A stretch of DNA of 64,000 nt from Macrostomum hystrix. Its lineage: Eukaryota > Platyhelminthes > Macrostomidae. Under the pieces are notes generated by a model. It had not been told where the DNA came from. It did no database searches and worked only from the letters and a program-made list of their open reading frames with translations. Each line of letters opens with the position of its first letter. The stretch's first letter is position 1. A program made the position numbers and the translations under genes. Below, in pieces: positions 1-12,200 of the stretch. The stretch spans positions 5,818,001-5,882,000 of the forward strand of contig CATNEN010000025.1 in the NCBI GenBank assembly GCA_950097015.1, read 5' to 3'.

Positions 1-180
1 CATTGAGGCACATTCTGAAGAATCATTGGGGTGGATTCTGAAGAATCATTGGGATAGATACCAAAGGATGATAGGGATATATTCTGAATGATCATGGGGA
101 TATATTTTAAAGAATCATGGGAATATATTCTGAAGATTCATTGTGGTAGATGCTGGAGGATCATGGTGATACTTATTGAT
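1..180. repeat. Degenerate tandem repeat, about 27-30 bp unit
   Basis: Imperfect repetitions of a unit resembling ATTCTGAAGAATCATTGGGG run from the left edge. They lie just downstream of the third visible eIF3e exon, so inside an intron of that gene. No coding capacity is seen. Confidence 0.7.
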
Positions 181-241
181 GGATCATTTGCTAGATGCTG
201 AAGCAAAGAGGCAAGGGCTTCCAAAGCAGTCACATTCTGAC

Positions 242-3200
242 CTGCTGAATGACGCGAATGAGGTCGGAGAAGTTGCGCTTCTTGCGGCTGCGGTTCATGA
301 TGACGCAAACTGCCAGATAGCGCAGCAGATGCGGCGCGAGAGTCTGGATGGCGTTCAGATAGTCTTTGTCCAGGAACATGTCAATCAGCAGCTCGGTGCC
401 ATCCTTGTCGCCCTCCTTGTAGTTGAAGAAGACGAATAAGGACCAGTGCAGTAGCCAGGTCCGCTGTTGCAGCAGCTGCAGCGGTATCACCCGGTCGCTC
501 TTCATCATCTCTTTTAGTTCGTCCAGGCAGGCGAGCGCATCCTGAGAAAAAATAATATTCATAAAATCTGTCCCATGCGCAAGATAAGGAGGCTCGGTGG
601 CAGAGCGGTTAACGTGTTCGCATCTCTCACCAAGGTTCATGAGCTCGATTCCGCGGCGAGGCCGCATTCATTTGGGGCGCAGCCGCGGAGAGAAGGCTTG
701 CGGGCGTGTCGTGCAATTTACGCCCTTGAGGGCCAACCTCCAAGGCACTGTGAGAGTGTACACTGCCTGACAATGAGAAAGTCAGGGCAGATGTACACAC
801 CTGTATGAGTGTATGCCTGCGTATGGTATGTGTGCGTGTGTGCTCAGGAGTCAGCGAAATGGGCAGAATTGCCTTCTCGCTGGCAGCGGGTCTAGTGTCA
901 CTAAATGATGTGCCATCGTCCACAGCCCTGCTGCAATTATTGTGTCTTTATTTGGTTACAAGCACATTATTTGGTGACAGTAGACCCGCAGCCAGCGAGA
1001 AGCCATTCTGTTCATCTGACTCCTGAGAACAAAGGCACACACACACAAGGATAGCGTACGCAAGCACCGAATGATGGCCCTGATGGCCTTCTATACGCGA
1101 CAGCGCACCGAATGAATCCAGCTTAGGCATCTTGGTGCTTGGAGACACCTGCTCTGCCACCCGCACTAATCAATTTCTACTGTTAGTAGAATAAAAATGA
1201 AAATGAAACCTTGAAATTGTCGTTGAGAATCTCGCAGGCCAGCAGGCCCCACATGGCGGACGAGACGCGCGGATCGCTAGCCGGAGCCAACATTCGAAAC
1301 ACTGATAGGAATCCCTTGGCCATGTTGTAATTGCCGATGCTGTACTTGAGACGGGACAGTTCGTACATGTCGTCTAGCATCTCGGGATTGTAGCCGAACT
1401 GGGCGGTCAGGGTGTCGATGAGCTTGGTGTGATCCTTCTCGGAGCGCAGCTTGTTCATATTCTCGGCGTTGAATATGCGCAGTAGGACTTCTTCCTTGTC
1501 GCGAAAGTCGGCGAGCTCTTCAAGGACAGCGGCGCGCTTCTTGTGGTATTCTTCGGGAACTTCTGCTTCCTCGTCCAGTCCGTGCAAGACCAGGTAGGTC
1601 TCAATGATGTAATCGACCATATTGGTTTTTTCCAACAGGTCCAATTTAGCTCGCAGAATGTCATCGCGTGGATAGATCTGATTTGGTTGTTTCGAGTATT
1701 AGGGAAGTTAAGTATTTCTTTTTTGGATAAAACTTTTCATTTGACCAATCGCTTTCTATAAAAAAGCATTGAAACAACCATAACTAGACAGACGATTCAC
1801 TGTAATACAAGACTGATATTTTATTTACTAAAAATATGCATTTTGGTATGATTAATTACATGAATAATATTATATAAACTGGCAACCTCTTGACAAACTG
1901 ACACTGAAACTGACAAACTAAGAACAAACAGTCTTTTTATTCTTAACTTTCCACCATTTATGTACAAAAAATACATAATGTTTACATTTTATTGAGGAAT
2001 CACTTCCAGACCCCTTCTACAGTAAACAACCAACCACTCTGATCATCCTACAACTTCTACAAAAACATTTTCAATGAAACCTAGTTAAAGGACAAAATTA
2101 AAACATAGAAAATAGTATGGCTTAAGTAAAATTTAGGCAAATATATTTACATTTGAATGTTTTTAGTTCTATCTTTTCAACCTAAAGGTACAAAAAATCT
2201 TACTGTTGTAGGCTTTCTTCTTTATACTAAAAAATAAATTCTGATGGTCAGAGTGCATTAAAAATTTCACTTTTACATTGAATTCCTCTATCTTTTTTGC
2301 TTAGTCAAGTATAATAAACCAGAAAATAAAACTAATTATAGGTTTTAACAATTTATTATAAACATTCATTAATCTCATTAATATTTAGAAGCAAATTATT
2401 AAACAATAGCATTTTATATTCCTTCATTTAGCAATATGAGAGCCCTATTACTTTTTGTTGCATAATTGTTTAATATCAACAAATTGTCATTACACATCAG
2501 CGTTTAAGACCTCATTTAAGAGCAATAAATATACCTTATAATATTTGGACATAAGCTATTTTTTGTCTTTGGCCAGCTCTGTCATAGAAAAGTGAGTTTG
2601 ATTTAGTCAGCACTTGGCATTTACCTTAGACTGTAGTAAAGAAATGAAATTGATTTAGTCAATCACAAATTAAAACCTTTCCATGACTTGAATAAAGACA
2701 CTGAATTTTATTTAGTCATCATGAGTATATGAATCATATATTAGTATACTGATGCTAAATATATAGTTATACAGTCTTTTCACTAAGACTAATATATATG
2801 AAGGCTTGTCAGAGCTATTGAGCTTTGGTAGTTTTGAATAGCTACAAAACAAAATTTAATGGAAGGTAGTTTTTTATACTTATAAATACCATCAAGCACA
2901 ATTATAAATTGTTATAATAAGGCTACTAGAAAGTTTTCCTTTTAAATTTAAATATAAGTATACATAACAAAAATATGTTTAGCAAAAAATATGTTTGTGC
3001 TATTGACCAGTTTATAATTTTAAATGTTTAAAAAGGCAGTGGCTAGAGATTTAGTACCAGACCCCAATATTAAACAGCTAGAGATCTGGTATTTTTTAAC
3101 CTTAGTAGATAAGTCTTTAGCTCAGTCTATAGAAAATGGGACTCCTAATCCCAAGGTTGTGGGTTTGAGCCCTATTTCATGGCAAACTTAGCAAAAAATC

Positions 3201-6200
3201 TGACACGATAATATAAACTTCATTAAATTGGGATTACTTTAATTTAAAACCAAGTCAAAGCAATGAAACACTAACTAAAGTTAGTTCCAAAAGTTGCAAA
3301 GTAGTTTTATTTTGCTGATATGTATATCCCGCCTGGATAGCCGATCCAGTTGTTGTCTGGCCGTCGTCCGCATTGGTCCGCGTTTGGTGGTCGATTCCAG
3401 ACAAATGCAGCTTTTTGTCCAGTATTCATCCAGTTTAAGCTGCCGGACAAAGTAGCAGGCCAGTTTCCGGATCAGAGCCGGACAAAGTGGTGATTTTTTT
3501 ACTTAATTGGTCCAGTTTAGTCCAGAATTATATCCGCTTGTTTACCCGGACAAAAACCTGGTGAAGCGTCGGATGACTTTACGGATGACTAGCCGGATGA
3601 ATTGTCACTGTCGTCCGGAAAGTCATCCGCATTTTAATCCGGGCTGTTGCCCGCCTAACAACCGGACGAAGAGCGCATATGTTTCCGGGTGATAGTGGAG
3701 CACGTGGAATTGAATAGTGGAAAATAGCACCTTTCTCCTACTTGTACTCGTATGCCCTCAGTTTGTAACACATGTTCCAGAAACAGCAGCACAACGTGTT
3801 CTATTTCTTATGCTCCAAGTTCTACAGAAAAATATACTTCTCCGTATGACATTTCCCACGTTCTGATTTTGATGGGAGACTTCGATGTTGTTTACTGCCT
3901 TCGCATCTTTTGCATGTGTGCAACACATTAGATAGTACACTATGTTAGATAGGGATCATAGAGGTCTTGGAAACAGCGGGTATTGTTGGACAAAATTGGT
4001 CTCGTCCGAGTTGTTACTGAAATGCAGAAATGCAGAAACATGTCGTCCATTCTATACGTGGATAGATGAATAGGTCACACAGCAGATAGTGCTACAGTGA
4101 ATATGCGCATCTAGACATCATAAACCAACCCAATCTCTTTTAGTACTGCACGACTCGCAAACTGCATGGACAATTCAGATTTACCGCCGCGGTTACAGCG
4201 GAGGCAGTACACGCGAGAGTACATGCAGCAGCGTGCGTTGGCCAATTCAAATAGTCGACAAGACGGTTCGCGATCACCTCTGCGTCCAACCGCAGGAACT
4301 TCTGCAGATGTCGACTCCGGCGAAGTCCAGTCCGGCGGCGCAGGCACCAGTGGGACTGCTGCAGTCGTCGCAGCTGCAAGCGGATCCGCCTCTACATCTA
4401 CAGTATCTCGATCTCGAGATGAGCAGTCTGTATACCTGCCTATAGACAATCCAGAGTCCGACGACGGTGGCGCACAGGCCGATGGCCGCAATGGGGAGCT
4501 CTGACAGCACTTCGGACGGGGATTCTTCCTCTAGTGGTGAGTCCCAGTCAGAGAGTTGGCTTATCGTGGATTGTGGATCCGTCCCAATGGCTCATGTTTA
4601 AAACTTTTGCGTTACCTGCACGTTGCACTCACACTGTCCACCGAACACATGCGCACTACGCTCACCACACACAATATATTCCTCCCAGGTTCGCAGTCTG
4701 ATGACGGCCAGAGCACAGACTCTGACAACGACGAGGACGTCCCGGGGTTTCCAGGAGTCAATTGGCACGACGCTCTGCCCGTTTCGCTCGGAGAGGCGAT
4801 TTGTGAGGTCAGCTCCTGCGCGAGGGACCTGAACCTGACAGTTAGCGGGACGACAAGGCTGCTTTCACTACTGCACAGGCTAGTACCCGACAACCGCCTT
4901 CCTCAGCACGGACGAACATTGCGTAAATCTTTGAAGAAGAGGGGAACAATCTCGGGGTCGTCAACATGTTACACTGTCTGCAACGACTGTAATCTACATT
5001 CAGAGCAGCGCTGCGATCCAGGAAACTCTAATTGTGCGCACTGTACGTTGGAAAATGTGGCCAACTTCTGGTTATTCGACATACCTGCGCAGATCCGAAC
5101 ATTCGTTGAATCTCGCGGTCTTCTACAGAGCGTAACATTTCCGATTGAACGGCTTGCACTGGACGAAGAGAAGCTGCACTTTGCTAACAGCGAACTGTAC
5201 AAGTCGTTTCTCGAGAACATCGAACCCGAGACTCGGAGCGACCTTACATACACCATCTGTGCAGACGGATTTCCTCTTTTCAACACTAGCAATGTCGAGG
5301 TGTGCCCCGTCTATCTGAGTATTAACGAAGTGCACGAGCGGCTGAAGCTCCGATTCGTGATGAAGTGTGGCGTGTGGGCCGGCAAGAAAAAGGTCCATGC
5401 CGCCGCCTTTCTGCCAATCGTCGTAAATGCACTGAATACTCTGCGCTTCGATGGTGTACAGTATATCGACAGCCTCGGGGTTCAGCGTCGATTGCATCTG
5501 CATCCGCTAATGGCGCTGTTCGACGCTCCAGCGAGAGCGGACGCTCTGTGCATGAAGCGTTTCTTGGCTATCTACGGATGCGAGAAGTGCTACATCCGGA
5601 CATCATTGCATCCATCAGGCCATGGACGAGTCTACGGCGTTCCTCGCACTGTTCAGCGTCACACTGTCAGGCTTCTCAAGGACATCAGACACATGCGCGG
5701 CCACGAATACGCAATGTGGTTGTTGGCGTTCGCGCCTTTCGTCCTTGATGACTTCCTGCCAGAGGAACACTACTGGCACATTTTAATCCTCTCCACTTGC
5801 ATCTTCTGGATGTCCTTAGAAGGTGCGCCGCGTGCCGAATTGCGCCACGTTGAAATCGGGCTGAGACACTTTCACGCGAACTTGTCGCGCCTTTATTCGC
5901 TGCGATTTGTCATACAACGCCCATCAAGTCTGCTGCCACATGCTGCCGTATGCCATACTGGCAGGTCCTCTGAACCGTCAATCCGCCGGGCTGTTTGAAT
6001 CGATGCATACCAGACTGCGTCGCCAGATTCACGGGTCCCGCCGCACGGATGTGGAAATTGTCGGAGCCGTTGAGCGCGAGCTGGCGGTCATGCAGGCTGA
6101 GGAGCTTCTCCGCGACAACGACCAGCAGCCACGCGCGCGGCACAGAACGACATGCATGCGCGCGGCGTCTGACATTCTACTACGGCGTCCTAACAACATG

Positions 6201-9200
6201 GCCCACGGCTGGCGTTCGGCGTCTCTCCCATCAGGGTTGTATTTCGAGGAGTATCTACCGGAGATTGAGACGCGGGCGTCATCTGCCTTTGTAGCCATTG
6301 CCGGATGCCAGCCGACGAGCTTTCAGTTCGGCCGCGTTCTAGCAATCGAGTGCGACAACGATGAGGTGTATGTCAACCTTCACATCCTACCCGTACAGGA
6401 CGCTGTCGTGGACCCACTGGAGGCCTTGTGTGCCGTACATGCCAACTCGGAGAACCGAGGTGCCAGATTTGCGCACATCCGAGGCCTCTTAGTCAATCCA
6501 TTCGGTCCGTTAACACATGAGCGCACCGTTCGAGTTCACGCCACTGCCATCGTTGGGTCGTGCGTCGTTTCGGACACAAAAATATGCGTTATGCCACACC
6601 CGCAGATCGGCTTCCAGTAGCTTATTATTAAGTCGTATTAATTAGCTGTCGCTTCTGTTTAATCATCACCGCATCAATAGTATAAGTATAATATCAATGG
6701 AAATGAAAAAAGCGGTCCATGAAAGTAGTGTAAAATTTTCATTTCAAGCACATAATTCCCTTTATAATATTGTGGCGACTGTCGCTTTTTTTGCATGTCG
6801 GACGATTTTGTTTCATCGATGATTCTTGTGTCGCGCTCTCAACTCTTTAGCTAATTTAGAGGCAAATTTGGAATTTGTTTCCTCTCAGCTTGTGATCCCC
6901 CAATACTCGAGTATATAATTGAAGACGTCAGCTGCACTGAAATTGTTCTACTAATCTCATTATCATAATAAATATTTCGTTTCGCAAACATTACACATGA
7001 GGCAGTATAATTTCATGATCACTTAAATTATTATTGATACTGCACGAATGTTGCAGTACTATTTCATACCTTACCGGTTTCCATATTACTGAATGTTTGG
7101 TTTACTTACGTATGTGTATAACTGATTAATTAGAAATACAGTTGTATTTGCCGCTGCACTGTAACTATGTATACGTTTTTCCTCTTTTCTGCAGCCCTCT
7201 TGTACATGCACTAACGGGTTGCAAACGGTTGTTCAAGTAATTGCTTAGCACGTATGAGTACAAAGGGTTCCACCGCCTTACACTGCAGCTACATGTCCCG
7301 GCGCACGGGTCAATTATCCGGGACTCCAGACTGGTCCTTGATTCTGGACGGACTTATCGGCGATGGGGTTGATGACCTACTAGGAGATTCCGTAGATTCG
7401 GAGGTCGAGTCGGACGACACCCACACTACGCTAGGCTCACCCGCCGCCCAGGTAGATTCGGATGTCGACTCGGACGACACCCACACTACGCTAGGCTCAC
7501 CCGCCGCCCAGGTAGATTCGGATGTCGATTCGGACGACACCCTCACTACGCTAGGCTCACCGGTCGCCCATGTCCAGCAGTTGGACAGTCAGGCCTGGGA
7601 CTCGTCTCCACAAGCCGTGGAGTCCGAAGATGCAGTTGCGCAGGAGATCCAGGAATTAGTCCTGTCGCCCTCAGAGCTCCGCCGTCCGACGCCAGTCGCT
7701 AGCAGTACGCAAGTTGACGCAAGTACGCAAGTACGCAAGCAGTACGCTGCTGACTACAATAGGCTTCCGGACGAGCCACCGCCGACGTTCGACTCACGCC
7801 GGCGGTATGACAGGCAGCGCCTTCCTGCGCAAACTTGCCCAGACTGTGAAGCCTGGTACGCCAACCTGCCCGCCGAAGTTCGCGACCAGCGCCTGCAGCG
7901 CCATGGGCGCCATCGGCATCGTCCGATTATCCAGGCGCCAAACTTTTTTCCATCGACATGCCCCCCAGTCCGCCACCACTTCCGGTGGAGCTGATGAGAG
8001 TAGGCAGGCGCCGTATGCGGCCCCTTCGCGGCCTTCCTCCCTATGATGCGCCGAAACCTAAGTCTGCAAAGAAGGATTGAATTGCTTTGGTTTCCCTACC
8101 ATGGTCGCGCCATGGGGACTAGTTGAAATAGGGATGGGGATAGGGATAGGATAGGGATAGGGATAGAAATATTTCCCCACATATGGGGACAGGTGAAATC
8201 GTTTTTTATATTAGAAGAACTGCTGCGCAACTCTTGTTCATATGCTGTTTCATCCTTCCACACTTTTTCTACTTGTGTTGACGATTTCTGTTTAAACTTT
8301 TTAGTTGAATTTGTTTGTGAACAAATACAACAAATCAGTTACAGTGTAGCTATGCGGGTTGCTTGCTGAAGTGCAATGGTGTCGAGGTTGCTGAAGTGCA
8401 AACACATATAAAAGGACCGGCGCTTTTTTGGCTTTGTGATATCCGTCAGTCTTGTTTGTTATTTCATTCCGTCCCGCTGCTAACTCCTTACGAACCCGTT
8501 GTACATAACCAAGTACTCAGTCACCTATAGTGCTCGAGGATCAGAGACGATGACTCCTGTACAGATCTCGCGGAAATGCCAACCTCATGTCATATCTTTT
8601 CCAGCGTGCACGAGAACTGCCATCATGGGCCGCACGTGTCGCGACGCTTCGGAGAAAGAAAGTAAAGAGGCAAAAGAAACGCATGCAACAATAAAGAAGC
8701 CGTCTGGTGTTTCTAAGAAAATAGGAGTACCATCCAGTGTCGCCAAGGTGTCGGCTCGGGCTACGGCAACCGATTCGGGTGCCAACGTCCCGACTGGAGC
8801 CGCCGCCGCCGCCGCCGCAGCTGTGGCAGATGCGGATTTAAATCCGCCAGGTGGATTAAGCGTCGCTAATCCGACTGCCATCGATAGCACTGCTCATTCG
8901 GAAGAAGTTCCGATTCCGCGGAATCGACTCGCCGCTGAAGAAGATAACGAACCTGAAATGGTGCCGTTTAAAGCCGAAGCCAAGGCCCGGTTTTTTGTAT
9001 TTCAGTATACCGACTTCCACCAGCGAACAGAGGTAGTGTCAACAGACTCCAGCCTGATGTCCACCAGTGCCATCATTTCGCGTCGGTCGGATGTGCAGCT
9101 GCCTCTAAACACCGGCGCCGTAGTCGCTGTCGTGACAGCTCGGAGCAAGCGTAGCACGGCCCGGCGCTATCTGGGCACACTAATAAAGGGCCCATTCGAC

Positions 9201-12200
9201 AAGAAAAGCGAGGCTGCTGGTGCTGCCAGCTTGACTAACGTCCACACGGCACCCGCCGAGCTGCCGCGGTCCTGCAGCTCCTGTCGCGGTCTCGTGCTTG
9301 AGCTCCAAAGGGAGAAGGCCTTGACCGAATCCCTGCGTAAGTTTCTGATTAAGTTACTCATGGGGCCATCAGATCGATCTGCATTGTCGTATTCTGCATG
9401 CATCTAGATTCATCAACTGACGCATTCCGTCCACATATATAAGCAGAAGCAAACCATAAGTTAGCTGATTGACCTGTCAATCCTTCCAATTCAAATACAT
9501 ACGCAGGTGGCGAACTTAAGCTCCTCCGTACTTCTGAGACCAACCTGCTGGCACAGAACCGCACGCTCCTGCACAAGACGAGTGTGCAGGCCAAAATGGA
9601 GCGGAAGCTGGTCATGCAGGTCGAGCAGGCCGAAGCGCGCAACAATGGCCTACTGCGTAATGTCGACACCGCCAACGCGCTGCTCGCCAGGGCGTCAAAT
9701 TGCCTTTTGCCGGCCGCAAGTGCAACCACTTCAGGTGCTGCTGCAGCTGCATCACATGTGCGCCCCGATGATACCTTTGGTGACGCTGTTTCTAGCGCGC
9801 ACTCCTCCGCGGACGAGTCTGCTGACGATGACGCATTTGGCGACCAGGCAACCTTCTCCGCTGATCGCAACCTGTCTGTTGCCGAAACGCGCGCGTTAAT
9901 CCGCGCATGTGACGCGGAGCAAGGGACCGCCACTAGCTCTGCTACCGGCGGACTGGTCGCCCTTTCCGACGGCCAGAAGTTTTTTTCTGTTCCTTTGGCG
10001 ACTCCGGTCTGAACTTGAAGACCGACACAAAGAATATAAGAAGGCGATGGAAGATCAGCAGGCGGTCGACCTAGACGCAGTTGCCATGCGGCGCTTTACG
10101 CGCTTGGCGCTACTGCGTGCTGTCTTTAGGGCTGTCTTTACGTCGCAAGAATTGGCGAACTCATCCCTGTCAGGCCGAAGAATTGCTGGGTACGTTTCGG
10201 CGCCGGCGAACCCGGCCAAAGTTGCTGTCGCGAGGCAGTGGCTGCAGAACGCCGAGGTGCCAATTTACCGCAATGAACTGCATCGCGCATTCACTCGGTG
10301 CGGCGAGACGGCGAGATTGCAGCTGGGACTGCCGAAGCGCAGCCGACCCAAGCGTTCGACTGCGGCCCGCACACCTGGCCAGTCATCTCGCTCGAAGGCT
10401 ACCACCTCTGCAGAACATGTTCTGCGCATAATTATCGAACAGACTGAGGAGTCTCATAACACTGGGACGCAGTTTCTCAACGCAGGCGACTTGGACGGCA
10501 ACAGTCGTCCAAGTGACTTGTTGCTGGAGATGCTGAACGATTGATGATCAGGGACGAACAGGGTCGTGAATTGCTGGTGATAGAGCTGACTGACAGGGAC
10601 AGATCACAGACATGGACAGATCTCGAGATAGACGGAGAGAGGACTGGGGGAAAGGGATTGTGGCCATTTGAGGATATTGGAGCAGGGTGGTTCTGGCCAT
10701 TTGAGGATATTGGAGCAGGGTGGTTCTGGCCATTTGAGGATTGGGGTAAGGGGATTGTGGCCAGTGTGACTTTATGCACCAACTTTTTGTATTTCGTGAT
10801 TTGAGAGGTGATTGTGGTCAGTGTGACTTTTTGCACCTACTATATTAGCATTTTGTGAGATGTGTCGAGTCGATGATGTGATGATGATGAATGTTCGTAA
10901 AATACAAAGTGTTCTTGCCAGTTTAAGCCCCTGCTTTGGGTGTTCGTGCAGCATAACTACAAGCAGCTTCAGCTGTGCCACTTGGAAACAAAAAATGTTA
11001 CTGGAAACTAGTTGTGAATATGTCTTTGTAAAGCTTCTTTTTTATTTAAAACATTTCAACACAAATCTCGTTGGATTTTGCGTCTGCATTTAAAGGCCTC
11101 GCCATGAATTAAAGTCAGCGTGACTTTCATCAGTGTACTAAGTATGTACTTCCGCTTTCCATCCGGATGTTCTCCCGGATTTTCGTCCGGATCACGTGAA
11201 TCTCTCTTTGCCCAGTTTTCGTCAGCTTTTTGATCCGGGTAGTCATCCGGTTTATGCGTCTGATGCAGTCGTTTTGTCTGGAAAATAACCCGCCATGTGG
11301 TCTGGTTAATTCTGGATGAAATTCCGGACAAGTTTTCGGATGACAGTCTGGATTTCAACCGGACCAATCGGTTTTTTTCCAGACATTTTGGTCCGATTTT
11401 AAACTTTTCCTCTAGTTTTTTCTGGACGAATCAAATGGGAAAAATACATTACAACCCCGGATGACACCCAGACGTGTATACAGACAAACTGCCGGACCAC
11501 TTATCCAGGCGGGATAAAATTTTGTATGCAAACCACAGAACTTGCCTTCTGCTTATTCTCTGAAAAGTCTCTGAAACTGAAAAACCTGCTTTTATTTCAA
11601 TCCATGTATAGGTATAGTAAATAAATTCTGTCAGATCTTTAACCATTCCATGTTGGAGTCTAGCACTGTTTGATTTTTTAGCCATTTAACATTGGAGTCT
11701 GATGCTGGATCTCTAGCCATTGTCACTGCTATATTATCAATAACCTTAAATTTTAGGCAGTTGTTAGACAAATAGCCATTTGATTATTTACCCAGTTAGT
11801 GATTTTATTGTTAATTTTAGATTTCATACCAAATGTATACATTAGAAAGAAGGCACTAAACTATGCATGTCAGATGAGATCTTCCCTTTAAGCCAAATTT
11901 TAAGCCAAGTTTATATCTAACTAATGTCTGTTTGATTTGTAGTTTTATCCAACTAAAAAGTAACCTAAGTTCCTTTGAAGCGTGAAGTTGTAGCAACTCA
12001 ATCAAATATTTCTACAAAGTCAACTGGGTCACCAGCGAAGGACAAGGCTCCAGCCGAAATCGTCATATGAGGGTGGTAAAAAAAATAACAACATTATCTA
12101 AATTGTCATATTGTCCACATTGGATAATGTGACATTAACAAAGTCATCATATTGTTAATTTATTGGCTCTGCAAACAGCTTTGTTGAAAGCATAAGCGAA

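Larger units (their letters stand above)
3327..11514 (+). mobile_element. 8.2-kb three-gene DNA transposon, CACTA/EnSpm-like
   Basis: Both ends carry a perfect 13-bp terminal inverted repeat TCCCGCCTGGATA, which continues imperfectly inward. The flanking bases are TA on both sides (equally readable as AT with the repeat starting at CCCGCC), fitting a 2-bp target duplication. About 350 bp inside each end is packed with CCGGA/TCCGG and CCAGAC-type motifs in both orientations, as in CACTA subterminal regions. Three genes on the plus strand follow: transposase (4166-6620), an acidic repeat protein (7254 onward) and a BEN-like protein (8550-10544). The genes are clearly richer in GC than the surrounding intron. 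The termini do not read CACTA or CACTG, so the subfamily is uncertain. Confidence 0.88.

Noticed and set aside
176-439. Plus-strand frame of 87 codons
   Set aside because: It is the antisense shadow of eIF3e exon 3.
3112-3184. Working tRNA gene
   Set aside because: The acceptor stem does not pair and the anticodon does not match the tRNA-Lys body; treated as a relic.
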